DNA from: Closterium sp. NIES-65
Taxonomy: Eukaryota > Streptophyta > Zygnematophyceae > Desmidiales > Closteriaceae
Assembly (NCBI GenBank): GCA_948144175.1
Contig: CANXME010001987.1
Coordinates: forward strand, 124,001 to 188,000
Reading direction: 5' to 3'
DNA length: 64,000 bases
Shown here piece by piece: positions 33,301 through 45,300 of the stretch. Under the pieces are notes generated by a model that was not told the DNA's origin, searched no databases, and saw only the letters and a program-made list of their open reading frames with translations. Position numbers and translations under genes: made by a program. Within the stretch, counting starts at the first letter, position 1; every line of letters begins with the position of its first letter.

Positions 33301-36300
33301 CCTCCTTCCCACTGCCCTCACCTCCTCTCTCTCCTCCTCCCCACCTCCCATGCCCATCACCCCCCTCACATGCTCTCGCATCAGGTGCATATCTCCTCGT
33401 CTGTCATGGCCTGCAACAGTGCCACCATCCAGGGCGGGGCGCTCTACTGCATTCACAACGCGCGCCTCTCGCTGCTCGCCTCCTCCCTGCGCGCCAACAC
33501 TGCCGCACGAAGAAGGGAAAGGGAGGGGGGGTGGGGCAAAACCACTATATCTCACCTCTCTTTCTCACTGTCCTCAACTCCCTGCCAACCCTCTCTACCC
33601 ATACCCTTCACTCACCCCTTCACATAATACACCAGGTGCACATCTCATCATCAGTCATGGCCCGCAACAGCGCCACCATCCAGGGCGGGGCGCTCTACTG
33701 CATTCAGAACGCGCGCCTCTCGCTGCTCGCCTCCTCCCTGCGTGCCAACACAGCCGCACGCGGCGGGGCCATTCTCGCGGAAGGGGGAGTCCGCCTGCTG
33801 GTCGCTGTGCGGGTGGGCAGCAAAACGCCCACGGTCTTTGAAGGGAACTCGCAGCATGCGGTGGTGCTGCAGGGGCAGGCAGTGGGGTCTTTTTACGGGC
33901 CGGTTCTCTTTCGGGGGAATGCGGGGGGAAGCACGATGGACGTGGGGGATGGAGGGGCGATTTTTGCCACGGATTCGACCGTAGTGGTGGTGGGGGGTGG
34001 AGTGGGGTTTGAGGGGAACACGGGGCATAGAGGAGGTGCGATTTTCTGTGATGCGGAGAGCTCGCTGAGTGTTAGCTCGCGGGTGGATGATGCTGCTGTT
34101 GCTGCTGCTTATGCCGCTGCTGGTGGCGCTGCTTCTGCTGCTGCTTCTACTGCTGCTGCTGCTGGTTATGATGAGAGTGCTACAGTCACAGCTGCATCAA
34201 CTACAGCATCTGCTGCTGCTGACCCAGCACCCACGCCCCAAGCACCCATGTTCTCAAACAACCAGGCTCAGGAGGCTGGCGGGGCAATCTTTGTGGCCGG
34301 CAACACGTCCCTGCAGATCTCCGATTCGATCTTCGAGTCCAACCGGGCGGCGATGGGGACAGGTGGCGCGATCCTAGTGCTCGACTACGCGCACGGGGAC
34401 CTGCGGAATTGCGCTTTCCGAAGCAACGAGGCAGGCTCGGACGGGTCGGCTGTGTACCTGGATCGGGGAGGCATGGGGGGAGGTTCGGGAGGAGGAGCGG
34501 GTGGGGGTGAGGAAAGAGGGGGAACTGGGGGAACGGGGGGGGTTGGGGGAAGTGGAGGAGGTGGGGGGGGCGGGGGGAACGGGGTTTAGCAAGGCAGCGG
34601 TGGGGGCTGTGGTTATGGCGTCTGATATTGCAGGGTTACTGCAGGCAGGGAGTAACCTTGGCGCTGCTGCCAATGCCACTGCTGGTAGTGCCAGCACTAG
34701 CGCCAACGGTAACGGCAACACCATCACCAACAGCAGTGCCAGCGGCAGCAGCGGCAGCGGCAGCGGTGGTGACGGTGTGAGTGTGAGTGGCGGGCTGCTG
34801 CCTCTGAACGTGTCTGGTCTGTCGTTCTACCGCAACAGAGTCACTGGTAACGGCAGCATCCCAGCTCTTGCCAGCGGTGGCAGTGCTAGTGGTGCTGGTG
34901 GTGGCAGTGGTGCTGGGGGGAGTGCAGGTGGTGCAGGAGGGGGAGGGGCAGGGGCAGGGGCAGGGGCAGGGGCAGGGGCAGGGGCAGGGGCAGGGGGAGG
35001 GGGAGGGGGAGGGGGAGGGGCGGGGGGGATTGCAATGGCAGCAGGCGGGCTTGGGTCGGCGTTTCTTGACGCGACGTTCCTCCCTGCCATGCGGTCGACG
35101 TGTGTGGGGTGTGAGAGCAAAGACAAGCAGGACACCATCGGCACTCTCCCTTCCTCCTTCCGCCTCCAGTGAGTCTCAGTCACCCTCATTCCCTAACTCC
35201 CTCACTCCCTCACGTCCCCATCCGTGGCTCCCCGCTGCTCTGGTCATCATGTTTCCACTTATTAGCTCCACCCTTGTGACTTTTGAGTCGACTCAAAAGT
35301 CACCTCTGCTCTGGTCATCATGATTCATGTTTCCTCTTATTAGCTTCACCCTTGCCTCCTTCCCCCTCCCCCTCTCCTTTCCCATTCCCCCTTCCCCCTT
35401 CCCCCCAGGTGGTCAGGCCAGAATGACTCAGCAGCAGGTGCCACCACAACTGACATGGTATTTCAGGTGAAGGGCGATTGCGCTGCCACTGCCACTGCCA
35501 CTGCCACTGTATCGGTATACAGTGGCAGGGCTGCACGTCACCGTGCTGGACGCCGCAGGCCTCATCCCAGTCAAAGCCTCCGTCCTCCCCACCCCCTCTC
35601 TCCATCGCACTCACTCGCCTCTCCCCTTTCCCATGCCTCGTCCACCCCCCTGTTCCGCTGATCCCCTCCCCACAGGTGGTCAGGGCAGAACGATGCAGCT
35701 GGAAGCACCACGCCATTCCAGGTGAAGGGAGACAGGGCTAATCCAGTGACAGGGCTGCATGTCACAGTGCTGGACGCAGCAGGCCTCATCCCAGTCAACG
35801 ACTTCCGAGCCAAAGCCTCCATCCTCCCCACTCCTTCCATAAGCGGCCTCCTGCAGGCCATAGCAGTCAACGGCCGCGCCACCATCCCCCCCGTTTCCAT
35901 CGTCGAACCACCCGAATCCGGGAATCTCTCGCTCACGCTGTCGGTTTCCTCGTCGTTGGATGCGTTTCCGCCGATCGCACGGACGGTCGAGATCGTCTTC
36001 TGCCCGCCCGGGCAGTTTTACACCCGCCCGGGGATGACCTGCGAGGTCTGCCCAATCGGGAGCTGGTGCGGGTCCGGGCGGGGCGCGGAGCTCTGCCCGC
36101 CGGGCAGCTTTAGTTTTTTCCCGGGCACAGCATCCCTCACCGATTGTTTACCCTGCCCGATGACCCGCGACGTTCTTAAAGACACGCTAGCGGTGACGTG
36201 CGAGCAAGGGAAGATGACAGTAGAGGAGGGGTTCTGGTTTGACTTCAACAGTATCAGCTCTGGCATCCCTGCCGTGTATGCCTGCGACGTGTTAGATGGA

Positions 36301-39300
36301 TGTGCAGGGCTGGTCTACCCTTCCAACTCCTCTGAACCCACTGTGATTACTACCCAACAGCCGCAGCAGCAGCAGCAGGCGGCAGCAAATGCAACTCTGG
36401 AGCAGCAGCAATGCAAGCAGGGGTACAACGAGAATCGGCTCTGCTCCAGCTGCGCGCCCGGATACTACTCAGTGCTCAAGTTCTGCTACCAGTGCGCACC
36501 CACCTTCCAGCGCCTCTTCCCGCTGCTGCTCCTGCTCATCGTGCTCGCCTGGGTGGCCATGGGGATTTTGTCGGACTCGTTTCACACCATTGCTATACTC
36601 GCTATAGAGCTGCAGATGCTGACGTTTATCGGGTCGTACAACCTCCCGCTGCCCTCCTGGGTGAACACCATTATTCAGTACTTCCAGATCGCGCTCTTCG
36701 TACCGGTAAGCACCGCTCTCGACCCAGGTGTTGTCGTTGTATGGCTCATCCCTTCCCCATCCTCAGGACATCATTGGGCCAGGCTGCACAGTCATAATGA
36801 GCAGGTTGTACTCCTTTGTGCAGCAGTGGGCAGTCACGATGGTCATCCCCGTAACCACACCAAACTCCGTTCCCATGATCACTCCCCACCTCATCCATCT
36901 GCCCATATTCCCCTCCAATCCACAGGACGTGATCGGGCCAGGCTGCACAGTCACCTACTCATTCGTGCAGCAGTGGGCAGTCACCATGGTCATCCCCGTT
37001 TTAGGCGTCCTCGTTTACGCCTGCCTCTACCTCACGCACCGCCTCTACTCCCACACCATCACCCGAATCTACGGCACCCCCAAGAACCACCCCATCACCA
37101 GCACCACCAGCTTCACCCCTTCCGCCGCCGCCTCCGCTGCTGCTGCTGCTTCTGCTGCTGCTGCTGCGTCTGCTCCCTCTCTCCGCACCGATATCGACGG
37201 CACCAGTTTCTCGCGAGCTCCAAGCAGCATCGGCTCTCGGGCAGACGACTTGGGCGGGCACGTGACGACAAAACGCGAGATGTTTGACAAGTACGAAAAC
37301 ACGCTGATCCACGGGGTGACCAACTGGCTCGATCTCAGCTACGCAGCTGTAACCTTCCGGTGTTTCCAGGCGTTCTACCGGCACTGGTACGGCGCGGATG
37401 TGATGGGTGCCGCGCCGTATATCGGGTGGTTTTCCGAGACGCACACGGTGGTGTTTGCGCTGTCGGTGGTGATTGCGGTGGTGTATGTGGCGGGTGCGCC
37501 GGTGTGCTACGCGCTGGTGCTGTGGCTGGGGAAGTCGAAAGGCTTGCTGGCAAGTCATACGTACAAGATGCGATGGGGGTGGATGGTCAGCCGGTGAGTG
37601 ACACATGATGGGTGGATGGTCAGCCGGTGAGTGACACATGATGGGTGTATGGTCAGCCGGTGAGTGACACATGATGGGTGGATGGTCAGCCGGTGAGTGA
37701 CACATGATGGGTGGATGGTCAGCCGGTGAGTGACACATGATGGGTGGATGGTCAGCCGGTGAGTGACACATGATGGGTGGATGGTCAGCCGGTGAGTGAC
37801 ACATGATGGGTGGATGGTCAGCCGGTGATTGACACATGATGGGTGGATGGTCAGCCGGTGAGTGACACATGATGGGTGGATGGTCAGCCGGTGAGTGACA
37901 CATGACTTTTGAGGCGCCTCAAAAGGGGTGGATGGTCAGCCGGTGAGTTTTGAGGCGCCTCAAAAGTCAGCCGGTGAGTGACACATGATGGGTGTTGCAT
38001 AGCATTGCAGGCATGCACTACGTTCCCCTCACGTGTGAGCTGCATTGCATGGTGCATGGCACCTCATGGCATGTGATTTGTGTTTTCCCACCCTCCCGCC
38101 CGCACATGTGTGGTGCATGGCATTGCATGGCATGTGATGTGTGGTGCATTGCATTGCATTGCATGGCATGGCATGGCATTGCATGGCATGTGATGTGTGG
38201 TGCATTGCATTGCATGGCATGGCATGGCATGGCATGGCATGTGATGTGTGGTGCATTGCATTGCATTGCATGGCATGGCATGGCATGGCATGGCATGGCA
38301 TGGCATGGCATGGCACAGGTACGAGTACGACTACTTCTGGTGGCACCTCACCTGCTATGCCCGTCGCATCATCCTCGTCTCCATCACCGTCTTTGGCGTG
38401 CAGTCACCCCAGATGCAGGTATGCATGCGTGTAGTGACGGAGGTGGGCATAACAACTCTTCTCTACTTCATTACAGTAGTGACACAGTTCGAAGATTCCA
38501 CTTCCCCACTCCGCCAACACTCTCCTCTTTCCCCCCCCCCCCTTCCTCACTTGCTCCCCCACTATCTCCCCCCACCTCATCAGGTATCAGTGACTCTCCC
38601 TCTGCAAGCCATTCGCATCGGCCTACAGTACGGCGCATCCCCCTTTGCAGCCTTCTCGCACGACGTGCTCAACTCGCTGCTCGCTGCCCTTCCCTTCTCG
38701 CCTCCTTCCTTTTCCATCTTGCCATCCCCTCCCCCAATCAGGTATCAGTGACCCTCCCTCTCCAGGCCATTCGCATCGGCCTACAATATGGAGCCTCTCC
38801 CTTCGCAGCCTTCTCGCACGATGTGCTCAACTCGCTGCCCGCACTCGCAGAGCTGCTCTTCACGGTGGTGCTCACGGGCTTTAACTTCACTTCTGAGGCC
38901 CCTCAAGAATAGCCAAACAGCCACCCTGCGGAACGGTACATCCCGCTCTCCTCTTCCTCAGTCCTTTTGCCTGATCCACCCCACTCCCCTCCCCACCCCT
39001 CCCCTCCCCTCCCCTCCTCCCCCCAATTCAGGTATCAGTGACCCTGCCCCTGCAAGCCATTCGCATCGGCCTACAGTACGGCGCATCCCCCTTCGCAGCC
39101 TTCTCGCACGACGTGCTCAACTCGCTGCTCGCACTTGCAGAGCTGCTCTTCACGGTGGCACTCACGGGCTTTAACTACATCGGCATCACCACCGGGGCCA
39201 ACGTCCTCTTTGCCTTCTCCTTTGCTCTCGTCTTCCTCCCCACGCTCCTCATCCTCTGCTACGAGCTCGTCAACTGGTAAGTTGTTGTTGTTGTTGTTGT

Positions 39301-42300
39301 TTTGTTGTTGTTGTTGTTGGTTGCATTTCACAGCCCTTAACTCTAAACTTTAATAGCTGCCTTTTTGTTCCTGCCCACGCACCTTTTCCTCGACGACAAG
39401 ATGGTAAACTGGTTAGAGCAATTCCTGTAATTTTTTTCTCTGAACTCCCTTCACTCAACTTCTCATCTTTCCCTTCCCCTTTCCCTCCACTATCCCCCCC
39501 CCCACCCCCCTCTTCCTCCTTCCTCCTCCCCCCCCAACAGGTACATCACGCACTGCAATCTCAACAGCTTGTGGCAAAGCGACAAGGCCCGCAAGTTCCC
39601 CACTTCTCATCCTTTCCTTCCTTGTTCCCTCCACTTCCACACCCCCCCCAACAGGTACATCACGCAGTGCAACTGCTGCGAGCTCAGCAGCATGTGGCAG
39701 ACCGACAAGGCGCGGAAATCCCTTCAAACCCCTCTCAAATCTCCGCTTCCCACCCTCCCCCTCCCCCTCCTCCCCTCCCCCCCCAACAGGTACATCACGC
39801 GATGCAACTGCCGCGAGCTCAACTCCATGTGGCAGACGGACAAAGCCAGAAAGTTTCTGCGCTCGCGCAAGCACCTGGCAGCCCTCTCAGTGGACAATCT
39901 CGTGCATCCCTCCGACACCTCCTTTCCCCTTCCCCTCCTCTCCCCCATCTTGCAACAGGTACATCACCCACTGCAACTGTCGCGAGCTCAACTCCATGTG
40001 GCAGACCGACAAGGCGCGCAAGTCTCTGCGCTCACGCAAGCACCTGGCGGCTCTCTCAGTGGACGATCTCGTGCATCCCTCCGACATCGCCCGCTGGTTC
40101 CGCCCGCACGTGCTCTCCGCCTTCCTCTTCCACTACTCCTCTGGTCCGCCTCCCCATCATTCACTTTCCGTTTTCCCCAACCTTCCCCCCTCCCTCTCCC
40201 CTTCCCCCTCCCCCCCCCCCCCCCCCCCCCCCTCCGCCCCGCCCCAACAGGTACATAACGCGCTGCAATTGCAGGGAACTGAACAGCATGTGGCAGACAG
40301 ACAAGGCCCGCAAGTCCTTACGTTCGCGCAAGCACCTGGCGGCACTCTCAGTGGACGACCTCGTGCATCCCTCCGACATCGCCCGCTGGTTCCGCCCGCA
40401 CGTGCTCTCCGCCTTCCTCTTCCACTACTCCTCCGCCTCCCCCGCTTACCACGCCGCCCGCCGCAAAACCCTCTCAGACGAAACAGGCTTGGAAACCGGC
40501 ACTGCTGGTGCTGGTGGTGGTGGCGGGCAGTTTCAGCACGTGGGTACGGCGGAGATGCGGCGGCGGCGGCGGCTGCTGCTGCGGCTGCGGGACCGGTTTG
40601 AGCGGATCCGGCTGGCGGGACCCGGGGATGCGCAGTGGATGAAGCACTTAAGTAAGAGTCAGATGTACGGGGTGCTGTCTCAGGCGCTGCTGGGAGCGGC
40701 GGTGGGGGAGGTGACTGTTGCGAGAATGCCTGTGAGTAGTGGGAGTGAAGGGCTGCTGGAAGGGGGTGCTGCTGCTGCTGGTGCCACCGCTGGTGCTGCC
40801 GCTGCTGGTGCTGGTGCTGCCGATGCTGCCGATGGCGGCGTTGGCAGCGCTGGTAATGCTGCTGCTGGTGGTATTGCTGGTGGGTGCTACCATAATAGCC
40901 CTTGGGGGGGACCTACTGCTGCTGCTGCAGGGCATGCTTTCAGTGGCAGGCTGGTAGGGGATAGCAGCCGGCTCACTGGCACTTCCACTCCCACTAATAG
41001 GCTAAGCTCCTCCGAAGCTGGCTCCAGGAGGCTCGGCACCCCCGAGGCTGGTTCACGGAGGCTTGGGACTCCCGAGGCTGGTTCACGGAGGCTTGGGACT
41101 CCCGAGGCTGGCTCGCGGGGGCTCAGCACTCCCGAAGCTGGCTCGAGGGCTGTGTCGAGGAGGCTCGGCACGCCGGAGCTAGGTTCCGCGAGAAGAGTGA
41201 TGGCTTCGGGCTCAGCAGAAGGGGGAGAGGCACGGTTGGTAGACTTGGGCGCGGCAGCAGAAAGAGCAGCTGCAGCAGCAGGAGGAGGAGCCGGAGAAGC
41301 AGGGGGAGTAGGGGTGGCATCACCAATGCCAGCGTTTTTGTCTGCATCAGGGAGGTTGGATGTGACAGGGACGGGTGCAGCTGGGGTGGGTACACCTGGA
41401 AGAGGTACACCTTTTGGGGGAGGTACACCTGGGCGCAGCACACCTGGGGGAGGTACACCTGGGGGGGGCACGCCTGGAGGGGGAGGTACACCTGGGCGCG
41501 GCGTGGCACGATTTGGGTCTCGCAGCCTATCGAGACGAGAGCGGTGGGTGCAGCCTGAGGTGAGTAGAGGTGGTGAGGCGAATAGAGGTGATTCGTTTAG
41601 AGGTGATCCGTTTACAGGTGATCCTTCTAGAGGTGTAGGGGATGGAACAGGGGGAGTGGAAGGGGCAGGGGGAGGGGGAGGAGGAGCGGGAGAGGGAGGG
41701 ATGGGGCGTTTGGGAGCGGTTGGGGGGGTGGAAACGGGAGTGGGAGCGGTGGGATGGGATCCAGATGAGGAGGACGAGGAGAGAATGCTGCTGGAGTGGC
41801 CGCCCAGGCTGGACCACCACGTTAGCTGGACGGCAACTAATGCCGCAGGCGGCGAGCTCGAGCGGCGGGGTTTGTCTGGTAGTGGAGCGGATGTGCTGGT
41901 GAATGGGGAGGGGGAGGAAGAAGACGGGGAGGAACTGGAGAGGAATGGGTGGCGTGGGGAGGAGGACGGGGAGGAGGAGGGGGAAGACGGGGAAGAGGGT
42001 GAGGAGGATGAGGAGGAGTGTGAGGGGGATGAGGAGGATGGGGCAGATCTAGAGGAGAGAGCAGAGCAACGGCGGCATCAGCAGAGGGAGCAGGGTGGGC
42101 AAGGGGGTTATAGAGGCGGGTACGGGGAGGGGCAGGGAGGCGGGGAGGCGTACAGGGAGGGCAGAGAGGGCGGAGGGGGCGGAGAGAACGGAGGGGAGGG
42201 CGGAGAGGGGGGGGAAGGGGGCTATGTGGAGGCTCGGATGAACATGGCGGAGCTCACGCTGCTCTTCCAGCGCCACCTCGCTCTCCTCGTGCGCTCCGAG

Positions 42301-45300
42301 GCCCTCCGCCGCCCCACCTCGCTGCGCCTGCTGCTGCAGTCGGAGGCAATTCCAGACCTTCTAGCCTGGCTCACCTCCCCCCACTGGTACGTCTGTGGGC
42401 GCTTGCTCATGGTTCAGCTGTTGTTGGGGGCACGGCACGGGCACCCTAGGCCGTCTGCCGCCACACCTCCCTGCGCCTCCTGCTGCTGCGGTCGGAAGCC
42501 ATCCCTGGCCTGACCTGCTCGCCTTTTGAGACGTCTCAAAAGTCTGACCTGACCTGCTCGCCTGGCTCACATCGCCCCACTGGTGGGCTCGAATGCTGTG
42601 CTGTGCCTCATGTCCTCCTACCCGACCCCTCTTGTTTGAGATTGATTTTGAGAATTCTCAAAATCAATCTCAAACAGAATGCTCTGTGCCTCATGTCCTG
42701 ACCCCTCTACCCGACCCCTCTTGTCATGCCACACAATTGAGACAGAGGACCAGCATGTCCCCTCCTTTTCTTACCTTTCCTCCTCCCCCCCTCCCCCCAC
42801 ATGTCACACCAGTGAGGCGGAGGACCAGCAAGTGTAGAGGGATGCGGTGGCAATGGCGCGGTCTGCAGCGGATCTTACCTTTTCCTCCCTCCACCCCTCG
42901 TCTCTTCCCCCCCTCCCCCCACATGTCACTCCAGTGAGGCGGAGGACCAGCAGGTGTTGAGGGACGTGGTGGCAATGGCGCGGTCGGCAGCGGTTCTTAC
43001 CCTCCTGCCTTCTCGCCCCTCTCTGCATTGTGTCCCTCCCCTCTCCTTGTCACTCCAGTGAGGCAGGGGATCAGCAGGTGCTGAGGGACGTGGTGGCAAT
43101 GATGCGATCGGCTGTGCTCCTTACCTTCCCTCCACCCCTCCACCCTTCCTCCCCTACTTTCCCCTCCCTCTCCCCTCCACAGTGAGGCGGAGGACCAGCA
43201 GTTGCTGAGGGACGTGGTGGCAATGATGCGGTCAGCATTGCTCCTTACCTTCCCTCCACCCCTCCACCCTTCCTCCCCTACTTTCCCCTCCCTCTCCCCT
43301 CCACAGTGAGGCGGAGGACCAGCAGTTGCTGAGGGACGTGGTGGCAATGATGCGGTCAGCATTGCTCCTTACCTTCCCTCCACCCCTCCACCCTTCCTCC
43401 CCTACTTTCCCCTCCCTCTCCCCTCCACAGTGAGGCGGAGGACCAGCAGGTGCTGAGGGACGTGGTGGCAATGATGCGGTCAGCATTGCTCCTTACCTTC
43501 CCTCCACCCCTCCACCCTTCCTCCCCTACTTTCCCCTCCCTCTCCCCTCCACAGTGAGGCGGAGGACCAGCAGGTGCTGAGGGACGTGGTGGCAATGATG
43601 CGGTCAGCAGTGGTGGCGGAGGCTGGCAGTGGAAGGTGACGTGTGCCTCGATCCCCACTCTCTTTCTCCTCCCCTCCTCCTTTCCCCCCATCCACAGTGA
43701 GGCAGAGGACCAGCAGGTGCTGAGGGATGTGGTGGCGATGATGCAATCAGCAGCGGTGGCGGAGGCAGGCAGAAGATGATAAATCATCCCTCCTCTCCTT
43801 CTTCGCCTCCCTCCCCTCTTCTTGTAACGCCAGTGAGGCGGAGGACCAGCAGGTGCTGAGGGACGTGGTGGCAATGATGCGGTCAGCAGCGGTGGCGGAG
43901 GCAGGCGGTGGGTGATGGGACATGCCTTTATCCCCTCCTCTCCTTCTCCTCCCTCCCTCTATCTCTTCCCTCTTTTTTTTTACTCCAGTGAGGCGGAGGA
44001 CCAGCAGGTGCTGAGGGACGTGGTGGCAATGATGCGGTCAGCAGCGGTGGCGGAGGCAGGCGGTGGGTGATGGGACATGCCTTTATCCCCTCCTCTCCTT
44101 CTCCTCCCTCCCTCTATCTCTTCCCTCTTTTTTTTTACTCCAGTGAGGCGGAGGACCAGCAGGTGCTGAGGGACGTGGTGGCAATGATGCGGTCAGCAGC
44201 GGTGGCGGAGGCAGGCGGTGGGTGATGGGACATGCCTTTATCCCCTCCTCTCCTTCTCCTCCCTCCCTCTATCTCTTCCCTCTTTTTTTTTACTCCAGTG
44301 AGGCGGAGGACCAGCAGGTGCTGAGGGACGTGGTGGCAATGATGCGGTCAGCAGCGGTGGAGGCGGGCAGCCGATCTTGAGACGTGCCTTATGTCCCCTC
44401 CTGTCTCTCATCTCCCTTCCCTTTGCTCTGATCACTGCAGTGAGGCAGAGGACCAGCAGGTGCTGAGGGACGTGGTGGCAATGATGCGATCAGCAGCGGT
44501 GGAGGAGGCAGGCAGCCGATCTTGAGACGTGCCTTATGTCCCCTCCTGTCTCTCATCTCCCTTCCCTTTGCTCTGATCACTGCAGTGAGGCAGAGGACCA
44601 GCAGGTGTTGAGGGACGTGGTGGCAATGATGCGATCAGCAGCGGTGGAGGAGGCAGGCAGCCGATCTTGAGACGTGCCTTATGTCCCCTCCTGTCTCTCA
44701 TCTCCCTTCCCTTTGCTCTGATCACTGCAGTGAGGCAGAGGACCAGCAGGTGTTGAGGGACGTGGTGGCAATGATGCGATCAGCAGCGGTGGAGGAGGCA
44801 GGCAGCCGATCTTGAGACGTGCCTTATGTCCCCTCCTGTCTCTCATCTCCCTTCCCTTTGCTCTGATCACTGCAGTGAGGCAGAGGACCAGCAGGTGCTG
44901 AGGGACGTGGTGGCAATGATGCGATCAGCAGCGGTGGAGGAGGCAGGCAGCCGATCTTGAGACGTGCCTTATGTCCCCTCCTGTCTCTCATCTCCCTTCC
45001 CTTTGCTCTGATCACTGCAGTGAGGCAGAGGACCAGCAGGTGTTGAGGGACGTGGTGGCAATGATGCGATCAGCAGCGGTGGAGGAGGCAGGCAGCCGAT
45101 CTTGAGACGTGCCTTATGTCCCCTCCTGTCTCTCATCTCCCTTCCCTTTGCTCTGATCACTGCAGTGAGGCAGAGGACCAGCAGGTGTTGAGGGACGTGG
45201 TGGCAATGATGCGATCAGCAGCGGTGGAGGAGGCAGGCAGCCGATCTTGAGACGTGCCTTATGTCCCCTCCTGTCTCTCATCTCCCTTCCCTTTGCTCTG

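Noticed and set aside
34555..34600. Frameshift from a poly-G indel in the beta-helix gene
   Set aside because: A 127-nt intron with a GTGAGG donor and TTGCAG acceptor restores phase at both neighbouring junctions, so no sequence error is needed; RNA would settle it.
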